DNA of 64,000 bases from Bacillus_I endophytica_A (GCF_026790145.1 NZ_JALAMS010000018.1:62001-126000), one strand, 5' to 3'; numbered from the stretch's first letter, positions 1-8,504 are shown. The notes: generated by a model not told the origin, from the letters alone. Program-made: numbers and translations.

Positions 1-2
1 AA

Positions 3-452
3 TCTTTTGTATTTGATTTCAATACTGATGATAAGTATAAAGAGGTAGATGTGTGGGTTGAAAAGTATAAATCAGGAAAATTGGTTGGAGAGTTAAACCG
101 TATGTCTACTGAGGTTAAAAATAAGGGTATGATGGTCTTTAGCACAGCAAAAACAAATGAAGAAAGCAACCAAGTTCGTTTTTCGATTAGCATTCATAGT
201 GATGAAGCTACAAGCACGGCATGGAGTCCAGAAACCATGAAAGGTGATAATTTCAGTAATGTCTCGGGAAGTAATCCGTTAGATAACATTTCAATTAAGG
301 ATAAGAATATTGTTTTAGTGAGTATAGGTTATCCAAGTAGCAAAGAGGGAACTCGTACTCTGTCTACTGATTTTTATGAGGATATAGATAGTCATATGAA
401 CGAGCTGAAAAATTATGATGTTGTCTATTTGCTTAGATGTACATTTAAGTAA
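3..452 (+). CDS. Hypothetical protein, 5' end outside the window
   Basis: The frame is open from the left edge to a TAA at 450-452, so the N-terminus is missing. About 149 residues are visible. They are polar and mixed alpha/beta in character, with no membrane segment or catalytic motif that I recognise. The visible part could be the C-terminal domain of a secreted or lipoprotein-type hypothetical protein of Bacillus, but nothing in it proves this. A strong hairpin at 536-563 follows and probably ends its transcript. Confidence 0.6.
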   Translation, partial: SFVFDFNTDDKYKEVDVWVEKYKSGKLVGELNRMSTEVKNKGMMVFSTAKTNEESNQVRFSISIHSDEATSTAWSPETMKGDNFSNVSGSNPLDNISIKDKNIVLVSIGYPSSKEGTRTLSTDFYEDIDSHMNELKNYDVVYLLRCTFK

Positions 453-535
453 TGGCGAGGTTTTTAAACAACTTTATTATTCTACTTTTAAGTACAGTAA
501 AGTATCTTACATCAAAGATTAAACCACTATATTCT

Positions 536-563
536 AACCCCGTTCTACATTCAGAACGGGGTT
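536..563 (+). terminator. Hairpin terminator after the first gene
   Basis: An 11-bp perfect stem (AACCCCGTTCT / AGAACGGGGTT) with a 6-nt loop. The T-tract behind it is poor, so it may be a weak terminator or act in both directions. Confidence 0.6.
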
Positions 564-658
564 ATGTTAAGTAAATATTGAATAAATCTTTAGTGTTCAT
601 TTATGAAAAATGGTTGTCAAATCATGAATAAGTATAAATAGGTGAAGGTAAATTAATA

Positions 659-714
659 TTGACATGAAACCAAAAGGTTTTATATAATGTGAAAAAGTGA
701 AACCAAAAGGTTTC
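659..714 (+). promoter_or_regulatory. Promoter with twin ArsR-type operators
   Basis: TTGACA (659-664), an 18-bp spacer and TATAAT (683-688) form a near-consensus sigma-A promoter. The inverted repeat AAACCnnnnGGTTT occurs twice: at 667-680 inside the spacer, and at 699-714 just downstream of the -10 in the extended form GAAACCAAAAGGTTTC. Both positions would block RNA polymerase. The ArsR protein encoded at 1163-1537 is the natural candidate repressor. Confidence 0.8.
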
Positions 715-742
715 GTATTTAAAGAGGGAAGTAGGAGAATGA

Positions 743-1162
743 ATGGAAAATACATTACAAGATATTAAACAAACAGTTGTCATTGAAGCGCCGATTCAAA
801 AGGTATGGGAACAAGTATCTACTGCTAATGGCATTGCAGCATGGTTCATGCCAAATGATTTCCTAGCAGAAGTAGGTCATGAATTCCATTTGCAATCACC
901 TTTTGGTCCTTCACCTTGTAAAGTAACAGAAATCGATCCGCCAAACCGTCTTTCTTTTACATGGGATACGGAAGGTTGGTTTGTTTCCTTTATTTTAAAA
1001 GAGTTGGGAGAAAAGACTGAGTTTACACTTATTCATGGCGGTTGGAAACAGCGGGATGAGCTTATGGAGAAAGCGAACGAAAAGGCTTCAGTTATTCACG
1101 GTAGAATGTCTGGCAGATGGATAGGAATTATTGAAAATCTTCGTAGGACTGTGGAGAGCTAA
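743..1162 (+). CDS. SRPBCC (AHSA1-like) domain protein
   Basis: A 139-residue protein that is almost entirely one SRPBCC/START-like ligand-binding domain of the AHSA1 type. It opens with the typical beta-strand IKQTVVIEAPIQKVWE, followed by the TANGIAAWFMPND segment found in this family. Such proteins have a deep hydrophobic cavity, but the ligand is unknown here. The gene is the first of a two-gene operon with an ArsR regulator whose start immediately follows this stop (TAA at 1160-1162, GTG at 1163). SRPBCC-ArsR pairs are common in Firmicutes and usually autoregulated. GGGAAGTAGGAG precedes the ATG. Confidence 0.85.
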   Translation: MENTLQDIKQTVVIEAPIQKVWEQVSTANGIAAWFMPNDFLAEVGHEFHLQSPFGPSPCKVTEIDPPNRLSFTWDTEGWFVSFILKELGEKTEFTLIHGGWKQRDELMEKANEKASVIHGRMSGRWIGIIENLRRTVES

Positions 1163-1537
1163 GTGTCCGCATCACAACAAAAGCACGATGTATTCCAAGC
1201 AATTGCTGACCCAACTCGAAGAGAGGTTCTAAGATTACTTGCAGAAAAGGAATTACCTATTTCAGAAATTACATCCCATTTTCCGATTAGTCGTACCGCC
1301 ATTGCCAAACATCTACGTATCCTTTCAGAAGCAGAACTAGTCAGTGGACGTAAGGTAGGCAGAGAAAAAATATATCGATTGCATCCTGAGCCGTTAACGG
1401 AACTAAAGCAATGGCTTGCTTTTTACGAGAAGTTCTGGGAAAACAAGCTTTCTATATTGAAACATATTGTGGAAAGCCCCGGAGAAAATAGTCTGAAACT
1501 AATGAAATCTGAAACCGCAGAAGACCAGGAGAGTTAA
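1163..1537 (+). CDS. ArsR/SmtB-family winged-helix repressor
   Basis: A 124-residue protein with an N-terminal winged helix: the DPTRREVLRLLAEKELPIS segment, then the recognition helix region ISRTAIAKHLRIL and the wing GRKVGREKIYRL. It lacks the Cys-rich metal site of ArsR/CadC proteins, which fits the subgroup paired with SRPBCC proteins. The GTG start abuts the stop of the upstream gene, so the two are probably translationally coupled. It likely represses its own operon through the two palindromes at 667-680 and 699-714. Confidence 0.88.
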   Translation: MSASQQKHDVFQAIADPTRREVLRLLAEKELPISEITSHFPISRTAIAKHLRILSEAELVSGRKVGREKIYRLHPEPLTELKQWLAFYEKFWENKLSILKHIVESPGENSLKLMKSETAEDQES

Positions 1538-1553
1538 TTGCCGATCTTTTTTT

Positions 1554-1587
1554 GTTCTTCAACTAACGATTATGTTAGTTGAGGAAC
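1554..1587. repeat. Long hairpin, possible mobile-element remnant
   Basis: A 14-bp stem (GTTCTTCAACTAAC / GTTAGTTGAGGAAC, one G-T pair) with a 6-nt loop, directly after a T7 tract. No T-tract follows on either strand, so it does not look like an ordinary terminator. It could be a MITE-like or terminal-repeat remnant. The rest of 1538-1925 shows no gene; an 8-bp inverted repeat (GACACTAT / ATAGTGTC, 1821-1861) lies before the next gene. Confidence 0.4.
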
Positions 1588-1925
1588 ATCTATATAACCT
1601 AAGTAAGAAGAACAGCAATTATAAGACTTTGAATGAGATGAATTACATATACTGTTCCCCTGTTTTTTTCCTTCTTTGAACTGTATCACAATTGTTAGAC
1701 ACCACTTACTTTAATGAGTTGGTCTTATTCAAATGCATCTTTCAATGTTAACAATCAGCTAATTCCTTTCATCCTAAAACATTCACCTTTATAATAAAAC
1801 AAAAGGATTTGAAAATCAGCGACACTATTATTAATATCAGTGAGGAAATTTGGATAGTGTCTGTAAATACTTGGATGGCACCTGTCGCCTTCTAAGATAT
1901 GGAATGATATAAGAGGTGGAAGTAA

Positions 1926-3308
1926 GTGAAAACAGTTGTTGTGATTGGTGGCGGTATAACGGGGTTATCGGCCATGTATGAATTACAAAAATGGAAAAAG
2001 GCGAATAGGGAAGATGTCAGGCTAGTTCTGGCTGAAGCGTCCAATCAGCTTGGCGGGAAAATCCGAACAGTCAAACGAAATGGTTTTTTAATGGAAGCAG
2101 GTGCAGATTCGATTGTGTCCCGTAAATTGGAAACAATGCCTGTGATTGAAGAACTTGGTTTAGAAAAGGATGTTGTTTACAATGCGACAGGCCGTTCTTA
2201 TATATACACTGACGGAGAATTAAAGCCCATTCCGGATGATGCTGTCTTCGGAATTCCTGCAAGCATAGAATCGTTGGCGAAGAGCACGCTCGTTTCTGCC
2301 GAAGGAAAAGTGGCGGCAATGAAGGATTTGTATACAACTAATAAAATATTTACGAAAAACGATTCTATCGGTTCCTTTCTTGAGTATTTTCTTGGAACAG
2401 AGTTGGTTGAAAAACAAATTGCCCCTGTTCTTTCCGGTGTCTATTCTGGAAAACTTAGTGACTTAACCATTGCCTCTTCTCTTCCGTATTTAATAGATTA
2501 TAAGGAAAAATACGGAAGTATTATAAAAGGGCTTGAAGCTAATAAACAGAAATTTAAAGGCGGGGAAAGAAAGTTTCTTTCTTTTCAAAATGGCTTAGAT
2601 ACATTAATTGATGCGTTTGAGGAAAATTTTGTTGACGCTGAAATTTTGAAAGATACCAAAGTCCATAAAATTGAAAAAGAAAACAGCCATTATCATGTGT
2701 ATCTAAACAATCAGGAAAGGATCGAAGCGGACTACATCATACTTAGCATTCCACATACAGCTGCTGAATCTTTAATCAATGACCCGGATCTTAAAAACGA
2801 ATTTGCTGGGTTGAAAAGCAGTTCATTGGTTAGTGTGTATCTTGGCTTTGACGTTCCTGACAGCATCCTGCCCGCGGATGGCACGGGCTTCATCACTGCG
2901 AATACTAATGAATTGTTTTGCAATGCCTGTACATGGACAAGCCGAAAATGGGTCCATACCTCAAAATCCGGCAATCTGCTAGTCAGACTTTTTTATAAAA
3001 GTAGTCATCCTTCATTCGCTTCATTAAAGAACATGAACAAAGAAGAACTGCTTGAGATTGCTCTAGGCGATATTCACAAAAGCTTGGGGATTGACGCTGA
3101 GCCAATAGCCAGTGAAGTAACCAATTGGACAGACCAAATGCCGAATTATTTGATTATCCATCCGCAAAGTGTAGAAGCTCTGGAAAGCAAAATGGCAGCC
3201 GACTATCCTGGAATCATTCTTGCCGGTTGTTCCTATTACGGAGTGGGCATTCCTGACTGCATCAAAAACGGAGCAGATTCAGCAAGGAAGCTTATACAGA
3301 TGTTTTAA
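1926..3308 (+). CDS. CgoX/HemY-type coproporphyrinogen or protoporphyrinogen oxidase
   Basis: A 460-residue FAD-dependent amine-oxidase-fold protein of the HemY/CgoX family, close to the usual 460-470 residues. The N-terminal dinucleotide-binding loop VVVIGGGITGLSAMYEL and the downstream LGGKIRT signature are intact, as is the C-terminal FAD motif (IILAGCSYYGVGIPDCI). In Firmicutes CgoX oxidises coproporphyrinogen III in the coproporphyrin-dependent haem route. Here it stands alone, not with hemE and hemH, so it is probably a second copy. The start is GTG with AAGAGGTGG just upstream. Confidence 0.88.
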   Translation: MKTVVVIGGGITGLSAMYELQKWKKANREDVRLVLAEASNQLGGKIRTVKRNGFLMEAGADSIVSRKLETMPVIEELGLEKDVVYNATGRSYIYTDGELKPIPDDAVFGIPASIESLAKSTLVSAEGKVAAMKDLYTTNKIFTKNDSIGSFLEYFLGTELVEKQIAPVLSGVYSGKLSDLTIASSLPYLIDYKEKYGSIIKGLEANKQKFKGGERKFLSFQNGLDTLIDAFEENFVDAEILKDTKVHKIEKENSHYHVYLNNQERIEADYIILSIPHTAAESLINDPDLKNEFAGLKSSSLVSVYLGFDVPDSILPADGTGFITANTNELFCNACTWTSRKWVHTSKSGNLLVRLFYKSSHPSFASLKNMNKEELLEIALGDIHKSLGIDAEPIASEVTNWTDQMPNYLIIHPQSVEALESKMAADYPGIILAGCSYYGVGIPDCIKNGADSARKLIQMF

Positions 3309-3316
3309 TATAGAAA

Positions 3317-3363
3317 AAGGAGGTGCTCCTAAAAGGTATACTTTTGGGACACCTTCTTTTTTT
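3317..3363 (+). terminator. Terminator after the HemY-like gene
   Basis: Imperfect stem AGGTG-CTCCTAAAAG / CTTTTGGGA-CACCT with a 5-nt loop, followed by a long T-tract. Confidence 0.8.
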
Positions 3364-3628
3364 GTTTATGCAAAATTTAGTTACTTTACCCGATTAGGAA
3401 TTATAAGTAGGTTTTACCTAATTTTGTTTTAAAGTTACATTCGCATAAAACTTTAAATCTTATTTATCGGATAGCGTACCTTTAGGTATAGAATTCAATG
3501 AACAGTTATATTTATATCCAAAAGAAAATAGATTAGATAGAGTGACAAAGGGCTTTCAAGCATGAATAACAAAACAGAATTTGTAGAACAAATAGGGCTG
3601 ATAATAAAAGTAAAGAGAGGAAAACCAA
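3364..3628. other. AT-rich spacer with a possible gene remnant
   Basis: No complete gene. A short plus-strand open frame ending at the TGA at about 3563-3565 reads like the C-terminal tail of a protein (ending LDRVTKGFQA) but has no start codon. It may be the stub of a gene displaced when the GC-rich island downstream was acquired. AAAGAGAGGAAAACC precedes the next ATG. Confidence 0.3.
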
Positions 3629-4873
3629 ATGAAAAAGATTACAATGGGACAAAGCAATAGCGGCTTCTCCAAAACAGGGCTGAGCAGAATGCGCGACGTG
3701 CTTGCAAGGCATGTCGAGTCCGGGAAGATTCCTGGGCTCGTCGCCCTGGTCAGCCGGTACGGTGAGACGCACGTCGAAGTGATCGGCACGATGCGCCATG
3801 ACGATGGCACACCGGTGCGCCGGGACACGATTTTCCGGATGGCGTCCACTTCCAAGCCGGTCGCGGTCGCGCCGGTGATGATCCTGCTCGACGAGTGCAG
3901 GCTGCGGCTGGACGATCTGGTAGAGACGTGGCTGCCCGAACTCGCCGACCGGCGGGTACTGAAACGGGCTGACGGCCCGCTTGAAGACACCGTGCCGGCG
4001 CGGCGGCCGATCACTGTACGGGACCTGTTGACCTCCACGTTCGGGCTCGGCATGGATATGACGTCGCTGGGCACTCCGATCATGAACGCGATCTTCGAGC
4101 AGGGGCTTACGCCCAATCTACCGGAGCCGATGCCCGAGCCGGATGAGTGGATGCGCCGCCTTGGCACGCTTCCGCTGATGCACCATCCTGGAGAGCGCTG
4201 GCAGTACCAAATCAGCAATGATCTACTCGGTGTGCTTGTCGCCAGGGTCACGGGCCAGTCGTTTGAGACGTTTCTGCGCGAACGCATTTTCGACCCCTTG
4301 GGCATGAAGGACACCGGTTTCTACGTGCCTGCCAACAAGATTGACCGGCTGCCAACCCTCTACGCCCCTGACCCGCAGACCGGAGGGTTCATAGTTTGGG
4401 ACGAAGCCAAGGGGGGACGCTACAGCCAGCCTCCAGCGTTCCAGGGCGGCGGAGGCGGACTGGTCTCCACCGTCGACGACTACCACGCCTACTTCCGGAT
4501 GCTGCTGAATCACGGGATGCACGGGACCGAACGGATCCTATCCCGCCCCGCCGTCCAGTTGATGACCACCAACCGCCTCACGCCCGAGCAACAAGCCGCC
4601 CGAAACGCCATGGCCCGCAACAACGTCCATGTGTCATTCGGCCAAGGGCAGCACGGCGGCTGGGGCTTTGGGATGGCGGTGCGTACCTACCGTGGTGACT
4701 ACGCGTCCATCGGCCAGTTCGGCTGGGACGGCGGAAGCGGCACCGCGACGTACGCTGACCCGGAAAAACAGCTCACCGGAATTCTGCTCACCCAGGTCGG
4801 AGCGTCCACTCCAGATTCATCGCGGCTTATCCATGACTTCTGGACCTTGGTCTATCAGGCAATCGAAGACTGA
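3629..4873 (+). CDS. EstB-like serine hydrolase (class C beta-lactamase fold), GC-rich
   Basis: A 414-residue protein of the beta-lactamase/PBP4* superfamily. The SxxK nucleophile motif is Ser73-Thr-Ser-Lys76. The second motif is WQYQISNDLLG (about residue 190), the Y-x-[LI]-S form seen in EstB-type esterases rather than the YxN of true AmpC. A WDGGSGT segment near the C-terminus replaces KTG. No signal peptide is seen, so a cytoplasmic esterase-like hydrolase is likelier than a beta-lactamase. From about codon 20 onward, base composition is very GC-rich with G/C third positions, unlike every other gene here. The first 20 codons are AT-rich like the host, which suggests a junction inside the gene or an adapted N-terminus. 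Confidence 0.82.
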   Translation: MKKITMGQSNSGFSKTGLSRMRDVLARHVESGKIPGLVALVSRYGETHVEVIGTMRHDDGTPVRRDTIFRMASTSKPVAVAPVMILLDECRLRLDDLVETWLPELADRRVLKRADGPLEDTVPARRPITVRDLLTSTFGLGMDMTSLGTPIMNAIFEQGLTPNLPEPMPEPDEWMRRLGTLPLMHHPGERWQYQISNDLLGVLVARVTGQSFETFLRERIFDPLGMKDTGFYVPANKIDRLPTLYAPDPQTGGFIVWDEAKGGRYSQPPAFQGGGGGLVSTVDDYHAYFRMLLNHGMHGTERILSRPAVQLMTTNRLTPEQQAARNAMARNNVHVSFGQGQHGGWGFGMAVRTYRGDYASIGQFGWDGGSGTATYADPEKQLTGILLTQVGASTPDSSRLIHDFWTLVYQAIED

Positions 4874-5045
4874 TACCGAGCTCGCGGTTCGTTGTTCGTT
4901 TAAAGAAAGGCCGGTTAATTTCATCGATCTTATTGGGAAAGAACCATGACCCGACGCGGAGTTGGTTGGATGAAGTGGAAGCGGGCAGGGGCATGGCCGC
5001 ACGTTCTATGAGATCTATTCAAAGCTTGCAATCATCGAGAGATCT
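3690..5045. other. GC-rich island of foreign composition
   Basis: Composition changes abruptly near 3690 and returns to AT-rich between about 5045 and 5070. The island contains the serine hydrolase and a 170-bp GC-rich tail. In the tail, the frame ending at TAA 5064-5066 reads as a plausible C-terminus (GRTFYEIYSKLAIIERSNE) but is closed by a stop at 4971-4973, so it may be a truncated neighbour carried with the gene. I see no insertion-sequence ends or target duplication. Confidence 0.7.
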
Positions 5046-5192
5046 AACGAGGTCACCAATAAATAATTTCCAATTTAATTACATCTACATTGCGGCTAGT
5101 GTCAGCTTTGCTGGTACTAACCCAAGTAGTAATTTCCGATAACAAAGATTATATTAACTATGTTTATATATCATATACAATCTATAAAATAG

Positions 5193-5227
5193 AAAAAACC
5201 TACTGTTTCGGGGACAGTAGGTTTTTT
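5193..5227. terminator. Strong hairpin terminator
   Basis: Perfect 9-bp stem ACCTACTGT / ACAGTAGGT with a GC-containing 7-nt loop, flanked by A6 and a T-tract, so it can work on both strands. It separates the GC-rich island from the L,D-transpeptidase pseudogene. Confidence 0.85.
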
Positions 5228-5364
5228 TCTGCTTTTTCAACATCTAAAATTTTAATCTACATAAATATTGTATTTGGTAATAGGACAAGAAAAATGTTCA
5301 TTAAATAAATTGAAAAGATTATAAAAAGAGAGAGAGTATTGAGGATTAGAAAGGGGGAAAGAAT

Positions 5365-6125
5365 TTGTTTAAAAAAGGGTTTATACTCTTCATTTTGGTT
5401 TTTTTGGTATTTTTTAGTGTAGAGGGAATTACTAGTTCTGCAGCAGGCAGTAAATTTATCATTGTTAATAAGGCAAACAATCAGCTTGCTTATTATGAAA
5501 ATAGCCATTTGAAGAGAGTCTTTAAAGTGGGAACAGGGAGAACGCCCTCTTTAACACGGGAAGGTACATTTAAGATTGTGAACAAGATTGTGAATAGACC
5601 TCTTACTATACGGGAAACATCCCAGAGGGCGATCCAAGAAATCCACTTGGGAACCGATGGCTTGGTTTGAATGCACGCGGAACATGGGGTACAACTTATG
5701 CGATTCATGGTAATAATAATCCGAGTTCAATTGGTTATTATGTAAGCAGTGGATGTATTCGTATGTATGATAATGATGTAGAGTGGTTATTTAGCCAAGT
5801 GCCAACCAATACAACGGTTATCATCACAACTTCCGGAAAATCATTCGATTCTATTACAATAGCATATGGACTTATAGGATCAAGCAATAATAACAATGGA
5901 TCAACACCAGGACCTTCTACCGGAACTATTTTAAAGAAAGGCAGTCGAGGTAGCCAAGTGCAAATTCTTCAGCGTAAGTTAACGTCTCTTGGATATAGCA
6001 CCAAAGGAGTAGACGGAATTTTTGGTGCGAATACCGATCAGGCTGTTCGTCAATTTCAAAAAGCACGCCATTTAACAGTAGATGGAATTGTGGGGCCTGC
6101 AACAAAAAAAGCACTTGGAATTTGA
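5365..6125 (+). pseudogene. Frameshifted YkuD-type L,D-transpeptidase with peptidoglycan-binding domain
   Basis: The first part (TTG start at 5365 after AAGGGGGAAA) has a signal peptide and the start of a YkuD domain up to the IVNRP segment, then runs out of frame to a stop at 5668-5670. From about 5604 the other frame restores the domain (YYTGNIPEGDPRNPLGNRW), then the catalytic HGNNNPSSIG and SSGCIRM motifs and a C-terminal PG_binding_1 repeat to 6125. The break lies at CCTCTTAC (5599-5606) and fits a CT duplication, or a one-base loss. If read through, the enzyme would cross-link peptidoglycan by 3-3 bonds at the cell surface. As sequenced it cannot make an active enzyme. Confidence 0.85.
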
Positions 6126-6401
6126 TAAAGTGAGAAGATAAATAACTTTTTGAAAAGGGATAATGAATTTCAACCAATGAGGAAAGATGTTGAAAGAAAC
6201 AAAAGGTTATATTGTATATTCAGAAAAATTCACTTCTCTTTTATTATATTCAATTGAGGTTGGGTAACTAGATGCCTAACCTTCTTTAATGCTTATAATC
6301 TTCATTATGTAAACTAAAGTTGCATAGAACATTGATTATATAAGGAAGAATAATTTAGTTTATATGGTATTATGTTGTGTTTTCATGGAGGGAGAAGTTT
6401 A

Positions 6402-6506
6402 TTGATAAATGAACCAATATCTAGTCTTCCATTTGTTTCTTATCTCTCTGTGATAGGTGGTCTTATCGGGTTATTTACCTCAATTTATAAATCTATACAT
6501 TTTTGA
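6402..6506 (+). CDS. Possible small membrane protein, 34 residues
   Basis: A TTG start behind GGAGGGAGAAG gives a 34-residue peptide with one hydrophobic stretch (SYLSVIGGLIGLFTSIY) and a short basic tail. It sits alone in a 600-bp gap (6126-6725) that otherwise shows nothing but the terminator at its right end. The ribosome site and single helix resemble small membrane proteins, but no family is recognised and it may be chance. Confidence 0.35.
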   Translation: MINEPISSLPFVSYLSVIGGLIGLFTSIYKSIHF

Positions 6507-6692
6507 CAAGTTTCTTCTTATTATATTATCCTTGCTAAAACTAATCTCATGTTCCTTCACTAATTTATAATAGGTTGTCTTTAAATAACTAAAAGGACAT
6601 TTGTTTACTTCTCTCAATAGAGACAGTAAAAGAAACAGGCTTATTGTCATATTCTCTTTACTGTCTTTTATTTTAGTAACAATATCTGTTCT

Positions 6693-6730
6693 AATAATGG
6701 CTTTAAAAGTATGCTTTTAAAGCCATTATT
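6693..6730. terminator. Long bidirectional hairpin at the 3' end of the MFS gene
   Basis: A 17-bp perfect stem (AATAATGGCTTTAAAAG and its complement) with a 4-nt loop. It includes the stop codon of the leftward MFS gene. Confidence 0.75.
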
Positions 6731-7886
6731 TATTAAACAAATTTACTTTTGAAAAATGCTTTTTCCCTGAAAGTGAATAGCTGCTAAACAAAAACAAAAT
6801 CGAATTAGACCAAAAAACAGGGGAGAATCCAAATAAGGATCCCAATGGACTTAAAATAATCGGTACAAGAAATTGAACAGATTTATTAATCGTAAGACGT
6901 ATCCCTAATACTTCTCCTGTACGACCTTGAGGAGACGCATTATAGGCCATTACAATTGATAAAGGCTGACAGCAACCTAGTCCTAATCCCATAATAAAAG
7001 AAGAAATCATTAATAATAACGGGTTGGTGAATATAGGAATCAGAAGAAAGGCTACAGCAGAGACAAATAAACAGCCACTTAAAATACTCTCTTCTTTAAA
7101 TCTATCTACTAATGGTTTCATTAATAAGCGGGAGAGGATATAAGCTATAGCGTTACAGCTTAAAATAATTCCAATAAGGGAGGCGGAAAGATGAATACTT
7201 TTAGCATATACAGGGAAATAAAACTCATACATTCCTACCCCAGTTAAAATGATGCCACTAGTAATATAAGTTTTTCTAAGTGAACGATTAAAAAGTAATT
7301 CTCTAAAATTATTCTTTTCTTCAATTGGTGGAGTTAAAGGTCTTGGTAAATGGATAATATTAAACATAATAAAAACTCCAGGCACAATAGCAAAAATAGC
7401 TAGTAGTAAATAAGTTTGAGAGAAACTAAGATGATCAATAGAAAAACCCGTAAGTAAAGGACCTAAAAAATTAGAAATTGAAACACCTAAACTAAATACA
7501 GCGAAATGATGCGAACGAGTTTTTTTATTACTTAAAGCCCCAATTAAATTTTGAACCGTTACAATAGTGAAAATTTGAAACAGTCCAAATAAAGATTGTG
7601 AAAGTAAAAGAACAAATAACTGATTTTCGTAGAAATAGGGTAATAGCAAGGAAATTCCTGTCCCTATTGTCCCCATAATAAACAGGAAGCGATAGCCCCA
7701 TTGATCTGATAACCTCCCTGCATAACTTGCAAAAAACATAGGAAAGAGAGATGTTGCTGCTACAATTATACCTAAATAGGTAGGTGAAGCATGAAGATCC
7801 ACAGCATATAAAGTGACGAGCACAGTATTTCCTCGTACACTTGTTTGAAAGATGAGAAATAAAAGGACAATGATATAAAGTATCAT
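6726..7886 (-). CDS. MFS transporter (drug/metabolite efflux type)
   Basis: A 386-residue, 12-helix major facilitator. The motif-A loop between helices 2 and 3 reads YAGRLSDQWGYRFLF, and PSPQGRTGEVLGIR-like loop residues appear later. The start chosen is ATG 7886, which has AAGGAGAG six bases upstream; a TTG at 7922 has no comparable site. The gene is transcribed leftward from a region carrying the same palindrome as the aromatic cluster (8234-8259), so it is probably part of that regulon. It may export a pathway intermediate or take up a substrate; sequence alone does not decide. Confidence 0.82.
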   Translation of the reverse strand: MILYIIVLLFLIFQTSVRGNTVLVTLYAVDLHASPTYLGIIVAATSLFPMFFASYAGRLSDQWGYRFLFIMGTIGTGISLLLPYFYENQLFVLLLSQSLFGLFQIFTIVTVQNLIGALSNKKTRSHHFAVFSLGVSISNFLGPLLTGFSIDHLSFSQTYLLLAIFAIVPGVFIMFNIIHLPRPLTPPIEEKNNFRELLFNRSLRKTYITSGIILTGVGMYEFYFPVYAKSIHLSASLIGIILSCNAIAYILSRLLMKPLVDRFKEESILSGCLFVSAVAFLLIPIFTNPLLLMISSFIMGLGLGCCQPLSIVMAYNASPQGRTGEVLGIRLTINKSVQFLVPIILSPLGSLFGFSPVFWSNSILFLFSSYSLSGKKHFSKVNLFNK

Positions 7887-7899
7887 ATAATTACTCTCC

Positions 7900-8088
7900 T
7901 TACGAACAAAAGAAGAAACCAAGACTTTTAGGTAATAATTGGTTTCTTGAAATTGTATTTTTTCTTCCTCCTACTATCCAATCATTGTGAGCAAGTACTA
8001 CATGTTTAGCCTCTATTGTTGGATTTTTCCCATGCTCTTTTAGAGCCTGTTATCCTTTAACTTTTATCTGAACAGCAAATATTCCCTC
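7900..8088 (-). pseudogene. Decayed gene remnant upstream of the MFS gene
   Basis: The minus strand reads in one frame from about 8088 to a stop at 7902-7900, broken by one internal TAA (8052-8050). The segments look coding (EGIFAVQIKVKG before the stop, then KEHGKNPTIEAKHVVLAHND and IVGGRKN after it). No start codon or ribosome site precedes it. It lies between the leftward promoter near 8263-8291 and the MFS gene, so the leftward operon probably once had another first gene. I do not recognise the family. Confidence 0.45.
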
Positions 8089-8233
8089 TAGTCAAAGGAG
8101 TTTCAAAGACTTTAGTATGGTATGAGTTTATTCTTACTCATTTTGTTGTGAATTTCTAGATTTTCTGTACCGTTATTAAATTATTCACTTCATATTCTGA
8201 TATATCGAGTAAATGTCAGACACTTGAATGAAA

Positions 8234-8291
8234 ACAAAATTGTTAAACAATGTTGTTATAAAATTGTGATTTACTTCGATTATTCTGTCAA
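8234..8291 (-). promoter_or_regulatory. Leftward promoter with operator A of the aromatic regulon
   Basis: On the minus strand, TTGACA (8291-8286) is followed after 17 bp by CACAAT (8268-8263), then at once by the palindrome AATTGTTtAACAAT inside 8234-8259. This is the same promoter-then-operator order as at 8433-8485 and 12198-12261. It would drive the remnant gene and the MFS transporter. Confidence 0.6.
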
Positions 8292-8432
8292 TTACAAATA
8301 GATATAAAGAGATTTGATTTCATTAGAGAGGAAGTTAAACAACTTTAATTATTTAATAGTCTTGTCCATTATAAATATAGTTGTTCTTTATAATCTTTAA
8401 AAATCCATAGTTTCTGACTATTCAAACTTTGA

Positions 8433-8485
8433 TTGACAGTAAAAGAAAATTTATTTATAATCAAAATTGTTAAACAATATTGTTC
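8433..8485 (+). promoter_or_regulatory. Consensus promoter plus operator B of the aromatic regulon
   Basis: TTGACA (8433-8438), a 17-bp spacer and TATAAT (8456-8461) form a perfect sigma-A promoter. The palindrome AAAATTGTTAAACAATATTG begins two bases later (8463-8482). A repressor bound here would block transcription of the dioxygenase gene. The position also shows that translation must start downstream, at 8505. Confidence 0.85.
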
Positions 8486-8504
8486 GGTTAAAGGGGATGT
8501 TGAA

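Noticed and set aside
3556..4314. Long minus-strand open frame (252 codons) inside the GC-rich gene
   Set aside because: It is antisense to the serine hydrolase, which has clear motifs. High GC depletes stop codons, so long shadow frames are expected. The translation is Ser/Arg-rich without a domain.
3629..4873. True class C beta-lactamase
   Set aside because: No signal peptide, no YxN and no KTG; motifs fit EstB-like esterases better.
4396..4949. Plus-strand Arg/Pro-rich open frames overlapping the end of the serine hydrolase
   Set aside because: Same GC effect; no ribosome site and no family resemblance.
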